A DNA stretch of 57,917 nucleotides from Bacteroidota bacterium. GTDB lineage: Bacteria; Bacteroidota; Bacteroidia; Bacteroidales; UBA7960. The translations under genes and the position numbers were made by a program. How positions within the stretch are numbered: position 1 is the stretch's first letter; every line of letters begins with the position of its first letter. The notes below the pieces were generated by a model, which was not told the DNA's origin, did no database searches, and worked only from the letters and a program-made list of their open reading frames with translations. The stretch covers positions 1-57,917 of the forward strand of contig RECE01000238.1 of the NCBI GenBank assembly GCA_007694165.1, given 5' to 3'. Shown here piece by piece: positions 1 to 10,500 of this stretch.

Positions 1-1103
1 AACAATAATTCAACGGGCAATACTCCACAATCATTTTCAACCACTAAAGAATTTTTTGGCAAATTGACCGGGCTTTCTTCTCCATTACATATATAAAAAT
101 AGCTGTTCCCATCCGAGGAAGGTTTAAAGAGCCAATGATTCGCAATATAAATATTCCCCAGAAGATAAATATGAGCATCGGCACCTAATACGAAGTTGTT
201 TCCTAACAAATTTAATTCGCCTTCAATAAACAAAACAAGCCCGTCTTCAAACGACATGAATTCCCGGGATGTGACGAGTCCATTTTCATCAATATAAACA
301 TATGCATTAACACCAACTTTAAAACTATTCCCGGAGTCTAATATCCCATTTAAGAACATATCAAAATCATCACCCGCTTCAAAAGAACTTGTATTTTTAA
401 ACAACCCTTCCTGTCCAATTTCCATGGAGGCATTATCACCCAACGAAAACTTGTAACCTGTATTTCTTACTTCACCATTCACCACCAAATCAAAATCATC
501 ACCCGATTCGAAAGAACTTGTATTGTTAAACAAGCCTTCCAGTCCAATTTTCATATTGCTTCCATTTCCTGTTTCAAATTTGTGGCCGTTATTGACAATC
601 TGGCCTAACACCTGAAATTCAGCATTATTGCCGGTAGTAAAAGACTGTGTATTTCTCAAAACTCCATCACTGTATATAATAAACTCTGCATTGTTGCCGG
701 TTTGAAAAACAGAAGCCACAACAAATGAGTTCCAGATTTTGAAAGAAGCGTTTTGCCCAAGGGTCATATTTTGTCCGTTCCGCAGACTTCCTTTTACCAG
801 AAATTCAGCATTGTTGCCAACCCGGAATCCTCCCCAACCATTAACATTCACAACACCTTCTATATCAAACACAACATTATTACCATAGCGATAATTACCT
901 CCATTGTCCTGAAAGGTTACTGTATGTCCTTCATTGATTTTAATAGTAATCCCTTCAGTTTGGGCCGGAGGTATATTTCCGTTGAGCCAGGTATTGGCCT
1001 GGGTCCAGCTTCCGGTGCGTACACTTTCATATACCTGTGCATTGACCAGGTTTGTCAGAACCAGAAGAAGAACCAGCAAAAAACTAAAACGATTTACCTT
1101 CAT
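1..1103 (-). CDS. Secreted repeat protein, 3' end outside window (T9SS cargo candidate)
   Basis: The reading frame is open from an ATG at 1103 down to the window edge, so at least 367 residues are present and the C-terminus is missing. It starts with a clear signal peptide (MKVNRFSFLLVLLLVLTNL, cleavage near NAQ). A SGSW/NTW-type module follows (TGSWTQANTWLNGN), the same opening used by the modules of the giant gene on the other strand. The body is a series of short beta-type repeats around GNNAEF or SGDDFD, about 20-43 residues apart. The last visible residues, CGVLPVELL, match the LPVELL segment that in Bacteroidota usually precedes a T9SS sorting domain, so such a domain is expected just outside the window. 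No enzyme motif is seen. Role as a surface or extracellular structural protein is inference. Confidence 0.8.
   Translation of the reverse strand, partial: MKVNRFSFLLVLLLVLTNLVNAQVYESVRTGSWTQANTWLNGNIPPAQTEGITIKINEGHTVTFQDNGGNYRYGNNVVFDIEGVVNVNGWGGFRVGNNAEFLVKGSLRNGQNMTLGQNASFKIWNSFVVASVFQTGNNAEFIIYSDGVLRNTQSFTTGNNAEFQVLGQIVNNGHKFETGNGSNMKIGLEGLFNNTSSFESGDDFDLVVNGEVRNTGYKFSLGDNASMEIGQEGLFKNTSSFEAGDDFDMFLNGILDSGNSFKVGVNAYVYIDENGLVTSREFMSFEDGLVLFIEGELNLLGNNFVLGADAHIYLLGNIYIANHWLFKPSSDGNSYFYICNGEESPVNLPKNSLVVENDCGVLPVELL
361..549 (-). repeat. Duplicated 60-bp segment (129-bp period) inside the truncated gene
   Basis: Bases 361-420 and 490-549 match at 55 of 60 positions by direct comparison. The 129-bp offset is 43 codons, so the duplication keeps frame and repeats the protein segment LFKNTSSFE-GDDFD / LFNNTSSFE-GDDFD. 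It is recent internal repeat expansion in a repeat protein. Confidence 0.85.
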
Positions 1104-1154
1104 AATTACCAGGTGTTTATATTAGGGGGGAAAATTCCGATGATTTTACTTACA

Positions 1155-1162
1155 CAAAAGTA
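1155..1162 (-). promoter_or_regulatory. Bacteroidota -7 box (TACTTTTG) for the truncated gene
   Basis: On the minus strand TACTTTTG fits the TAnnTTTG consensus exactly and lies about 50 bases upstream of the ATG at 1103. No TTG -33 element at the usual 19-21 base spacing is visible. An inverted repeat TATGCGC/GCGCATA (1175-1181 and 1195-1201) sits just upstream and could be an operator. Confidence 0.6.
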
Positions 1163-1495
1163 GGTATTTGTACTTATGCGCCAGGCGTTTTTCTGCGCAT
1201 ATTTGTAAAAGGAATGGAAAGCGGGGGTTAAGTAATCCTATAACGCTGTTTTTCTGCACTTTATGCACATCAAAAGATATTAACAACTCCCCTTTTGCGT
1301 GTAAAAACAGATATTGAAAGGTATTGTTATTGATTTTTCCTAAACCGATAAACCATGCTTGTTAATAACTTTTTTCCATCATCACATTCTCTCTTCCTCA
1401 GGTTCTTAAGGAGATTTCAAGCAATGATATTTAAGTCCGAAAATCCGGAAACCTTTATCGTATCAAACCCGTATATAGGCATAGGTATGTTTACG

Positions 1496-1503
1496 TACCT
1501 TTG
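1496..1503 (+). promoter_or_regulatory. Bacteroidota -7 box (TACCTTTG) for the giant gene
   Basis: TACCTTTG matches TAnnTTTG exactly and lies 66 bases upstream of the ATG at 1570. No clear -33 TTG is seen at standard spacing. Confidence 0.65.
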
Positions 1504-1569
1504 CATTAACAAAAAAACCCTGACTTATAACCTTAAATCATATTGATTTATACATAAAACCCTTTTTCC

Positions 1570-4500
1570 ATGAAGGCTCCTCATAAACCCTTATTGAATA
1601 CATTTACCATATGGCATGAGACAAGAAAAAATCTATTCTTTTGCGACGTTAATAAGATTAGGTTTATTGCAAACAAAAGCATTGCATCTTCTTTTATGCT
1701 TTCATACTTGCTAATTTCTGTTTTTCTTTTTTCCATAGCTATGTCGCCTGCATTTGGACAAGAAAAAGACTTAATATATTCTGTTCACAATGACACTCAA
1801 AAAGAAACCTCTCAGTTTTCTGCAAGGATTAAAAACACAACATACAGAGCTGACAAAAATGCCTTGCTATCAGAAAGTTTCGACACATGGCCTCCACATG
1901 GCTGGACCATTGAACAAATAGGTTCGGCAACAGGCAATTGGCAAAGCAGTTCAGACACCTATTCTGGAGCTGGGGCAGCATTTCATGGTTGGGACTATCA
2001 GAATTTTAACTCCTGGCTTATTTCTCCAGCCATAACAATACCCGCAGGAGAAGAATATATGCTTAGCTTTTGGGAAAAAAATCAATACATGGGTAATTGG
2101 TATGATTATTCCGGTGTGTTAATTTCTACCGGGAGCAATACTCCCGGACATGAGGACTTTACCGAGGTCTACGAATCGAATATAAGTATCGCAAAATACA
2201 CTCAGAAGTACATCGATTTGTCATCTTTTTCCGGTCAAACAATTTACATTGCATTTGTATATCAGGGTAATGATGCACACATATGGTGGGTTGACGAATT
2301 ACAGATACAGGAAAAGAGATTTGATTACCGTACCCGGCAATCAGGAAACTGGAATGACACAAACAGATGGCTGATTTTTGACTACAACACGGGTAACTGG
2401 AGAAACGCTACGACTGCCGATGGTTATCCTGGTCAAAACCGACAAGCTGGAACTGTCACCATCCAAAACAATCACAATATAGTCCTCAATGTTTCCCCAC
2501 CTTATCCCATTACTCAACTGGAGATTGAGGGCGGAAATGAACATTCTTATGTTACCTTCCAAGACACGAATTCTTTAACTGTAATGGGACTGGTTCAAAT
2601 TTTTTCATCTTCACGAAACAATAGACACAAATACATCAATCTAGGTGCCGGGACATTAAACGTCGGGGAGGTTTTATTGAGTGAGACCGATAGAGATAAC
2701 CGTGATAGCTACATACAAATTGGAACCGGAACCGTGAACGTTACCAATGATATTACCATGGGCAGTAATGGTTTAAGGACCTACATCCTTTTTACCGGGA
2801 ATGGCACTCTCAATTTGGGAGGAACCATAACCGGCGGAAACATAACAAGTACAAATGGAGGTCATAACTCGAACGGGCCAAACACCGGTACAGTAAACTA
2901 TTTTAATGCAGGGGACCAGCAGGTGGGTAATTATTCTTATCACAACCTGCATATCAGCAACTCCGGCACCAAAACCCTTGCCGGCGATATTTCGGTAAAC
3001 AGAGACTTGAACGTTTCAGGAAGTGCCACACTGGCCACTTCTCATTTTTCCATTACCGGCAACACATCGGGCCAACTGGCACTTGGCAACGGTTCTACCC
3101 TGCAACTGGGAAATCCTTTCAATGGATCTAATGTGCAGTTCCCCTCTCATTTCACCACCGCGAACATCCAGCTGCACGACAACAGCACGGTAATGTACCA
3201 GGCCGGCGGGCAACAAACCATTTCATCCGCCCCTGCATCCTATGGCAGGCTCACCGTAAGCAGCGACAACAGCAAAAACCTGCAAGGAAATATCCGTGTC
3301 AACACAAGAATGCTGCTTGATGGGGCCATCACAGCTCTGGGCAACAGCAACCTTACCCTTGGTTCGGAAGCCACAATTGCCGGAACCTTTTCCTCCACCA
3401 ATATGATTCAGACCAATGGAACGGGTATGCTGGTAAAAGAAGGAACACAATCCTCCCATTTTCGCATCACCTATCCGGTGGGAACACAAAACGTTTACAG
3501 CCCCATGGTTATATCTGCATTCAGTGCCTCGGTGCAAGGCACAGGTGTAGTCAGGGTGAACGCCACAGGGAGCACTGCACCCCACGCCAATCCCACCGAT
3601 TTGCAAAGATTCTGGACCACCACGACTGACAACATCTCAGCCCTCTCGACAAGCATCACCTTTCATTTTGCCCCGGAAGACCTGCCGGAAGGCACTTATG
3701 AACCCGCTTTTCACAACGGTGCCGGATGGATGAATGTTCCCGGTGCAACCATGGGAACCACCAGTTTTTCCACTTCCGGTGCCGCCAACCTCAATGGAGT
3801 GTGGACAGCCAAAGAAACCGTGGCTACCTATTACAGTTATCAGTCGGGCAACTGGCAAAGCACCAATACCTGGACTACTGACCCCTCGGGAACCCTGCAC
3901 GAAAACCCCGGCATACCGGGAGCCAACGACCGTGTGGTGATCCTCAACGGACGTACCGTATCGGCTACCAGCAATAACAGGAGTGTTACCAGCGTGCAAA
4001 TCAACGAAGGAGGTGTACTGGACATAACAAACACCAGTGGCCACAATTTCGGTGATGTAAGTGGCCAGGGACTGCTCCGTCTTCAAACCCACAACTTCCC
4101 CTCGGGCAATTTCAATCATTTTGTTTCTGCGCAAGGGGGTACGGTAGAGTATTACGATGCTGCCGGTGATTTCAACTTTTCACACACCCTCTACAACAAC
4201 CTGATAATCAATTTTGCCAACACCGGCAGGATCGTTACGGCCACCAGCAATATTACCATCAACGGCGATCTCACCATTCGCAGCGGACGTTTCCAGATTA
4301 ACAACAACACCGCTACTACTGCCCGGAATATTACCATCCATGGCTCGGTCCTGGTGGAGTCCAATGGTCGCATACAGGTGGGAACAGGGAATACCAGCCA
4401 CAACTTTGTGGTGCACGGAGACTTCTCCAACCGGGGCACGGTGCGCTTTACCAACCAGGTCTCACCCAATTATACAGATGCCCCACCTAATGGCCGTGCG

Positions 4501-7500
4501 GATATAATCTTCAACAACCCCTCTTCCCATCAGCGAGTTAGCTGCAACGGGCAAACCGACTTTTACCGCATCATTATCGACAAAGGTATCGATGAAACCT
4601 ATGAGGTTTTTATTGAAGCTTCTTCACCTGACAATTTTGCTCTTTTCGGTCAAAGGAATTTTAGCAACGACGACGATCAATATGCTTTTTCTCTCAGAAG
4701 AGGGACTGCTCGCATTGGGCAAAATGTGGATATTTTGTTGACCCATGGAGGCGGAAATAATTACATTATCAAAGAAGGAAGCCGTTTGTGGGTAGATGGA
4801 GGTTCGGTAGAAATACCTGAAAACGGCAACCAATTGGGCGTTACGGGTATTTTTAGAATTACCGATGGGGTGGCCAATTGCCCGGGTACAGGAGGTATTC
4901 ACCTCAATAATATTGGAGGAGTAATTCAGGTAGAAGGTGGCGAATTGAATGCCAGGGTTTTGCGTTCTTCCATGTCAGGAGGAGATCAATTGGGAACCTA
5001 CCAGCAATCGGGAGGGGTTGTAACGCTTTCCGGCCCTATGCCGGGGGGTTCTTTCGGACGTCTCTCCTGGTGGAGGCCGGAAAACAGATTTATCATGAGT
5101 GGAGGGACACTTATTGTTCGCAATTCAGGAAACAGCACTGATGGCATTGACATTCGAAGCTTGCCCGAAAACATCAGCATTACCGGCGGTACAGTCATTG
5201 CTGAAATCAACGACAACCGCAATTTTAAGATCAACTCCCGCGCACCGTTCTGGAATTTGCAACTTATCAAAACCAGCAACGGTGGAGGTGATTTTTCATT
5301 GGAAAACTTCATTTCCGGCAACGGTTCATCCATAGGAGTGCAACCCCTGGTGATTTATCAAAATCTGCAAATCACTACATCCCAACCCAGTGCGTCAGTT
5401 GAACTTCGCGCCAACAACAACAATGTGACGGTGGGAGGAAACTTCAATATAACTGAGACCGCAGTTTACAGACCTGGCAACAATACCACCACTTTTAACG
5501 GAACCAGCAACCAAATCTTCCATGCAGCCGGAACCATTGCGGGCAATTTGCACCATATGGCTATTGCCGACAATGCTTCTCTGACCCTTAACGGTCAGAT
5601 GCAAATTTCGGTAAACGGCAATTTCAAAATCGGTGAGGGTGCTTTGTTTACTGATAACGGTCGCACGGTTTTGGTATCGGGAAACATTGAAAACAGCGGC
5701 GTTCATTTCAAACCGGTAACAGGCGCAGGAAACATCCAGCTCACCGGTAATGCTGCACAAATCGTCAGCGGAAACGGACAAGGTGTTTTCAATAATCTTT
5801 TCATAAACAAGAATGGAGGATCCGTAACCCTTACTGCGCCGGCAAACCTCACCGGTAATTTGCGCATGGCATCAGCCCAACGACTTTTTATCGGCAGCCA
5901 TATGCTTACTTTGGGAGAAGAATCCATGATTTACTCCTCTCTGACGGGTAACGACCAGGTATTCAATGCCAACAGGATGATTGTAACCAACGGGCTGGCT
6001 TCCGATGGTGGAATCCGCAAGGAGTTCTCCTCCACACAGCCCCTTTTATTCCCATACGGCTTCAGGGCAGCCAACAACACGTTCTATTATCTTCCCTCAG
6101 TGGCCGAATTTACCCAGACTCCTGCAAGCTGGGGAAGTCTCAGGTCAAGACCTGTTAACGAACGTCACCATCTTGCCCAGGGAGTAAATAATTCACTTAG
6201 AGTGTATTGGAAAAATCAGGCCCTGGATTTTGAAGAAATCCCTCCAGGTGCCATCCATCAGCGGTTCTATTATGAAAACTATTTTGCCGATGGAAACCAG
6301 AACAACTATATCCCTGCAGTTTACCGCAGTGGCACCACCTGGCAGGTGATAAATGATGTTAATCAGGTCAACCAGTCTACCAATGTAATCACCTTCATCA
6401 ACCAGAGCAATCCAACGGGAGATTTTACTGCGGGTTTGCCTGCTGCATTTGAAAATATTCCCATTCTTTACAGCCGCCAGGATGGTTTGTGGCACAGTCA
6501 TGAGACATGGTCTGCGGAAGCTGTGGGCGGTGCGGCGGCAGGATTCTTACCCGGAGCAAATACTATTGTAGTCATTGGAGATGAAATAAACCAGCATACG
6601 GTCAATATAAGCCAGAATAACCAGAGTTGTGGTGCATTGCTGATTGCTACCGGCTCAACGCTGGATTTGCAGGATAGCCATGGGCATAATTTCGCCGCAC
6701 TTCCCGAGGAAGTTGTTACAGGTGCCGGAACACTAAGAATTTCCCGCAACAACTATTTCCCTGCGGGCGACTTTGGCGATTTTATCGGCCCCAACGGTGG
6801 TACCGTGGAATATTACATCACCGCTGGAACCATTACCATCCCCTTGCGCTCAGCATCTAATCTGGAACTCAACCAATACCGCAACCTGGTACTCAACCAT
6901 GGTAACGGCATTATCAACCTGCCCAACAGAGACCTGGTAATACATGAGGACCTTGTGCTGGAAGGTGGCAACGGATCCGGCAGAACCAACACCGGAAACA
7001 ACTGGAACACGCTTACGGTAAACGGCAATGTTGAGGCACGGTCGGGTACTTTTATCATAATGGAAGGCAACCCCAAAACCCTTCGTTTAATTAACAAATT
7101 AAATATAGCCTCTGGTGCCACATTCAGGGTAAGAAACTCTGAAAATAATACCAACCATACTATTGAATTTTGGGGTGATATTATTAACGAGGGAACTTTC
7201 AATTTACACCAGAATAACAGCCAGGTAAGTGCAATTTTCAGAGGCTTAAACAACACAATTATCAGTGGCAATGGCTCTTTATACAATTTCTACAACATCA
7301 TTGTAGACAAAGGCCATGATGCCACACCTGTGGTTTCGCTTGAATCTGAAATTACCACCGGGGTGAGCAATCCCTTTCTCACCCTACTCAACGGTACTTT
7401 CCGGGTGAATAACGAGCAGCTCACAGTAACCATCACCAACCACCAGTCGGATTTTACCATTCCTTCTACCGCAGCCTTATCGGTTGAAGCAGGAGAAGTA

Positions 7501-10500
7501 AGGGTAGGCTATGGCAATGGCAATGCCAACCTGCAACTGGCAGGCACACTGGAAATCATGGGGGGTTCCATGTACATCGGAGACCCATCAGCCAACAGGC
7601 ACAACAGCATTGAATATGCCGCAATTGGCCAACCCCGTATCATGATTTCGGGAGGAGAGCTTTTTGTTAACAGCCAGATTCGCCGACCCTCCACAACCAC
7701 CAGTGGTGTAATTCATTATGAACAACAAGGTGGTCTGGTGACCATTTCCGGAAAAATCAGAATGCAAAACCGTGCATTACTGGAAATCCTCAACGATAAT
7801 AGCTATTTCCATATGTCAGATGGAGAACTCCGATTCGACAGGCCTTCTGCCATGGCTACCACATTCGGAGATATTTATATCCGCCCTGCCGGACAAAGTG
7901 TAACCGGTGGCACATTGCAAATGGGACTTAACAATTCCACCGCAGGGTTCGTTTACAGGCTTAGCACAACAGCTCCTTTGTGGAATGTCAGCATCGGTAC
8001 CAACAACAGGCATCAAATCCTGAACAATGAAGTATTTGCCATGGAGATTCGCAACAACCTGATCATTAACGGCAACTCACAATTCCGTGCCAACGGTTTC
8101 GATGTGAGCATACGCGGCAACCTTATCAATGAAAACAATGATGCCTCTGCAGGCATTAATACCGGCGGATACCGCCCGGGTTCGTTAACGCAAACCACTA
8201 CCTTCACCGGCAATGCCAACCGCTACATTTCGGGAGTAGCCGGCAACCAAACCAACTTTGCCCATCTGGTCATCGAGAAATCGGCCAACCGTACCCTCAC
8301 CCTGCAGCCTGAAAGCCGCATAAGAGTCAATGGCAATCTGTCGCTGATGCAGGGCACTCTGCACGATGGCAGCAACGACATCATCCTTGCCGGAAACCTT
8401 TTCAACCAGGCTCGCCATACCAGCAACTCCAACAATGGAGGTATCATTTTGCGTGGAGCTCAAAGGCAAAGACTGGAAGGTAGAAACGGCATCCTGGGCA
8501 ACCTGATCATGGACAATTCCCATGGAGCGTTCCTTACCGATAACACCACCATCAATGGCATGTTAACATTCAACACCGGAAGCCTCTACATGGATGACTA
8601 TCAGCTTACTTTTGGAATCCATGCCAGCATTGGCGGCACTCCTGACATGAACCGCATGATTCTGCTCAATGGCGCATTAAGTGATTTAGGCATAAGGAAA
8701 CAACTGGCTGCCGGAGCTTCCACTCCTTTCACCATACCCATGGGCGTATCAGGAAAATACACCCCTGTAACCCTGCACGTACACAGCAACCCTGCTCCGG
8801 GAAGCATTACCCTGAAGCCCGTTAACCGCAGACATCCGGCGGTAGATGATCCGGAGAATCACAACGAGCTGGACTATTACTGGAGTCTGGAAGCCGAGGG
8901 GCTGGCATCGGCCGACATTTCCTACACCCTGACCTATGCAGCAGAAGATGTAAACCCCCAACCCACAAGCCATACCAACTATGTTGCTGCCTGGTTTGAT
9001 ATTGTGAACAACCAGTGGCTCAACCTGGGGGATGAAGGAAATCCGGGAGAGGTGAATGAATCAGAATTGAGAATAACTTTCCGGGGAACAGGCTTCATCC
9101 GTGGTGATATTACGGCTGGTTTCGAAGTGAATTTCCCCACGGAACCTCTTCCCACATTCTATAGCCGTAACGCATTACCCACAGCCATGTGGTCGAATCC
9201 GGCAGCATGGTCAACCCAGGGACATGACGGCCCGCCGGCAGACTCGGCACCTCATGCCACTGCTGTGATAATTGCAGAAGGACACACCCGCACCGTCAAT
9301 CAAAACAACCAGTTTACCACCTGGGTGCAAATAAATGGGGTGCTGGATCTGGGACAAACTTTGTATCATAACCTGGGTCGGATGTTTGGTGCAGGTAAAA
9401 TGGTTACCGAATCATCTGCACAAGGATTTTTTGTATTGCCCGGAGGAAATTATGACGACTTCTTTGCCACGCCAACCACCATCCTGGAGTTTACCGGCAA
9501 CAATACGGCATCACTACCCCTGAAACCAGGCAACTTTTACAAACCCTACCAGAATGTAATATTCTCAGGTGGTGGACAGAAGATTATGAGTGCAGAACAT
9601 ATGAAAATTCTTGGCGACCTGACTATCACCCAGGGAGCCACCCTGAGCAACACACTTCACAACAAAAACCTTTACATCGGCGGAGACTGGATAAACCACA
9701 ATACTTCAGAAAACTCCTTTATGCCGGGCACAGGAACGGTTTTCTTTGAGGGCAACCGCTCCCAGCAAATCAAGGTGAATGCTACCGAGCGATTTTACAA
9801 CCTCACCATGAACAATACAGCTGAGGGAGCAAGTCTTGCCGGCAGTGCAAAGGGTATTGAGATAATCCATAGCCTGACCCTAACCCGGGGAGTTTTATTT
9901 TCCTTTGAAGGCCGAGAGGTATCATTATTCCACACCAGTTCATCCACCGCCGTTTCCGGAGGCAATAGTGTCTCCTTTGTAGATGGCCCCTTACGCAAGC
10001 GCATCATCCGCGGACAAAACTTCAATTTCCCCGTGGGAAGCTTCCTGGACGGGGAACCACGCCTGGGAAGAGCGGAACTTCGCAACGCCAGAGCCACTGC
10101 ATCGCCTGCCTGGTGGACGGCTCAGTATGTGAGTGAGAACCCACAGGAAAATGGTTATGCCGGTACCCTGCAACCCCCGCTAACCGATATCAGCAACAAT
10201 GAATACTGGAAGATGGATATGCCAGAAGGAGGAACGGCTCAGGTAAGGGTACGCTGGGATGAAAACTCTTTCCCGGGCTTCACCGCCGACCCCCAGCTCA
10301 GAAGCATGTTGCGACTGGTGGAACATAAACAGAGCCCGCAGCCACAGTGGGAAGAAAGAGGAAATGTCATTAACGGCAATGCGGCAGCCGGTAACATTAT
10401 CAGCCCCGCATCTATCAATGGAAGCCTCTTTTCCATTGGTGTTATCGGTGTTACGGCTTCCTTTGCCGACAACCACGACAGGGTTATCTGCGACAATGAT

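Larger units (their letters stand above)
1104..1569. other. Divergent intergenic region
   Basis: This 466-bp gap separates two divergent secreted-protein genes and holds a promoter for each. It also has the TATGCGC inverted repeat at 1175-1201 and a 10-bp direct repeat GTTTTTCTGC at 1187-1196 and 1248-1257. A 63-codon open frame at 1355-1546 overlaps the rightward promoter, has no recognisable features, and is not called. Confidence 0.6.

Noticed and set aside
753-1163. 136-codon plus-strand frame over the truncated gene
   Set aside because: It runs antisense to a clear signal-peptide repeat protein and shows no domain.
1355-1546. 63-codon open frame in the divergent intergenic region
   Set aside because: It overlaps the -7 box of the giant gene and shows no domain or signal.
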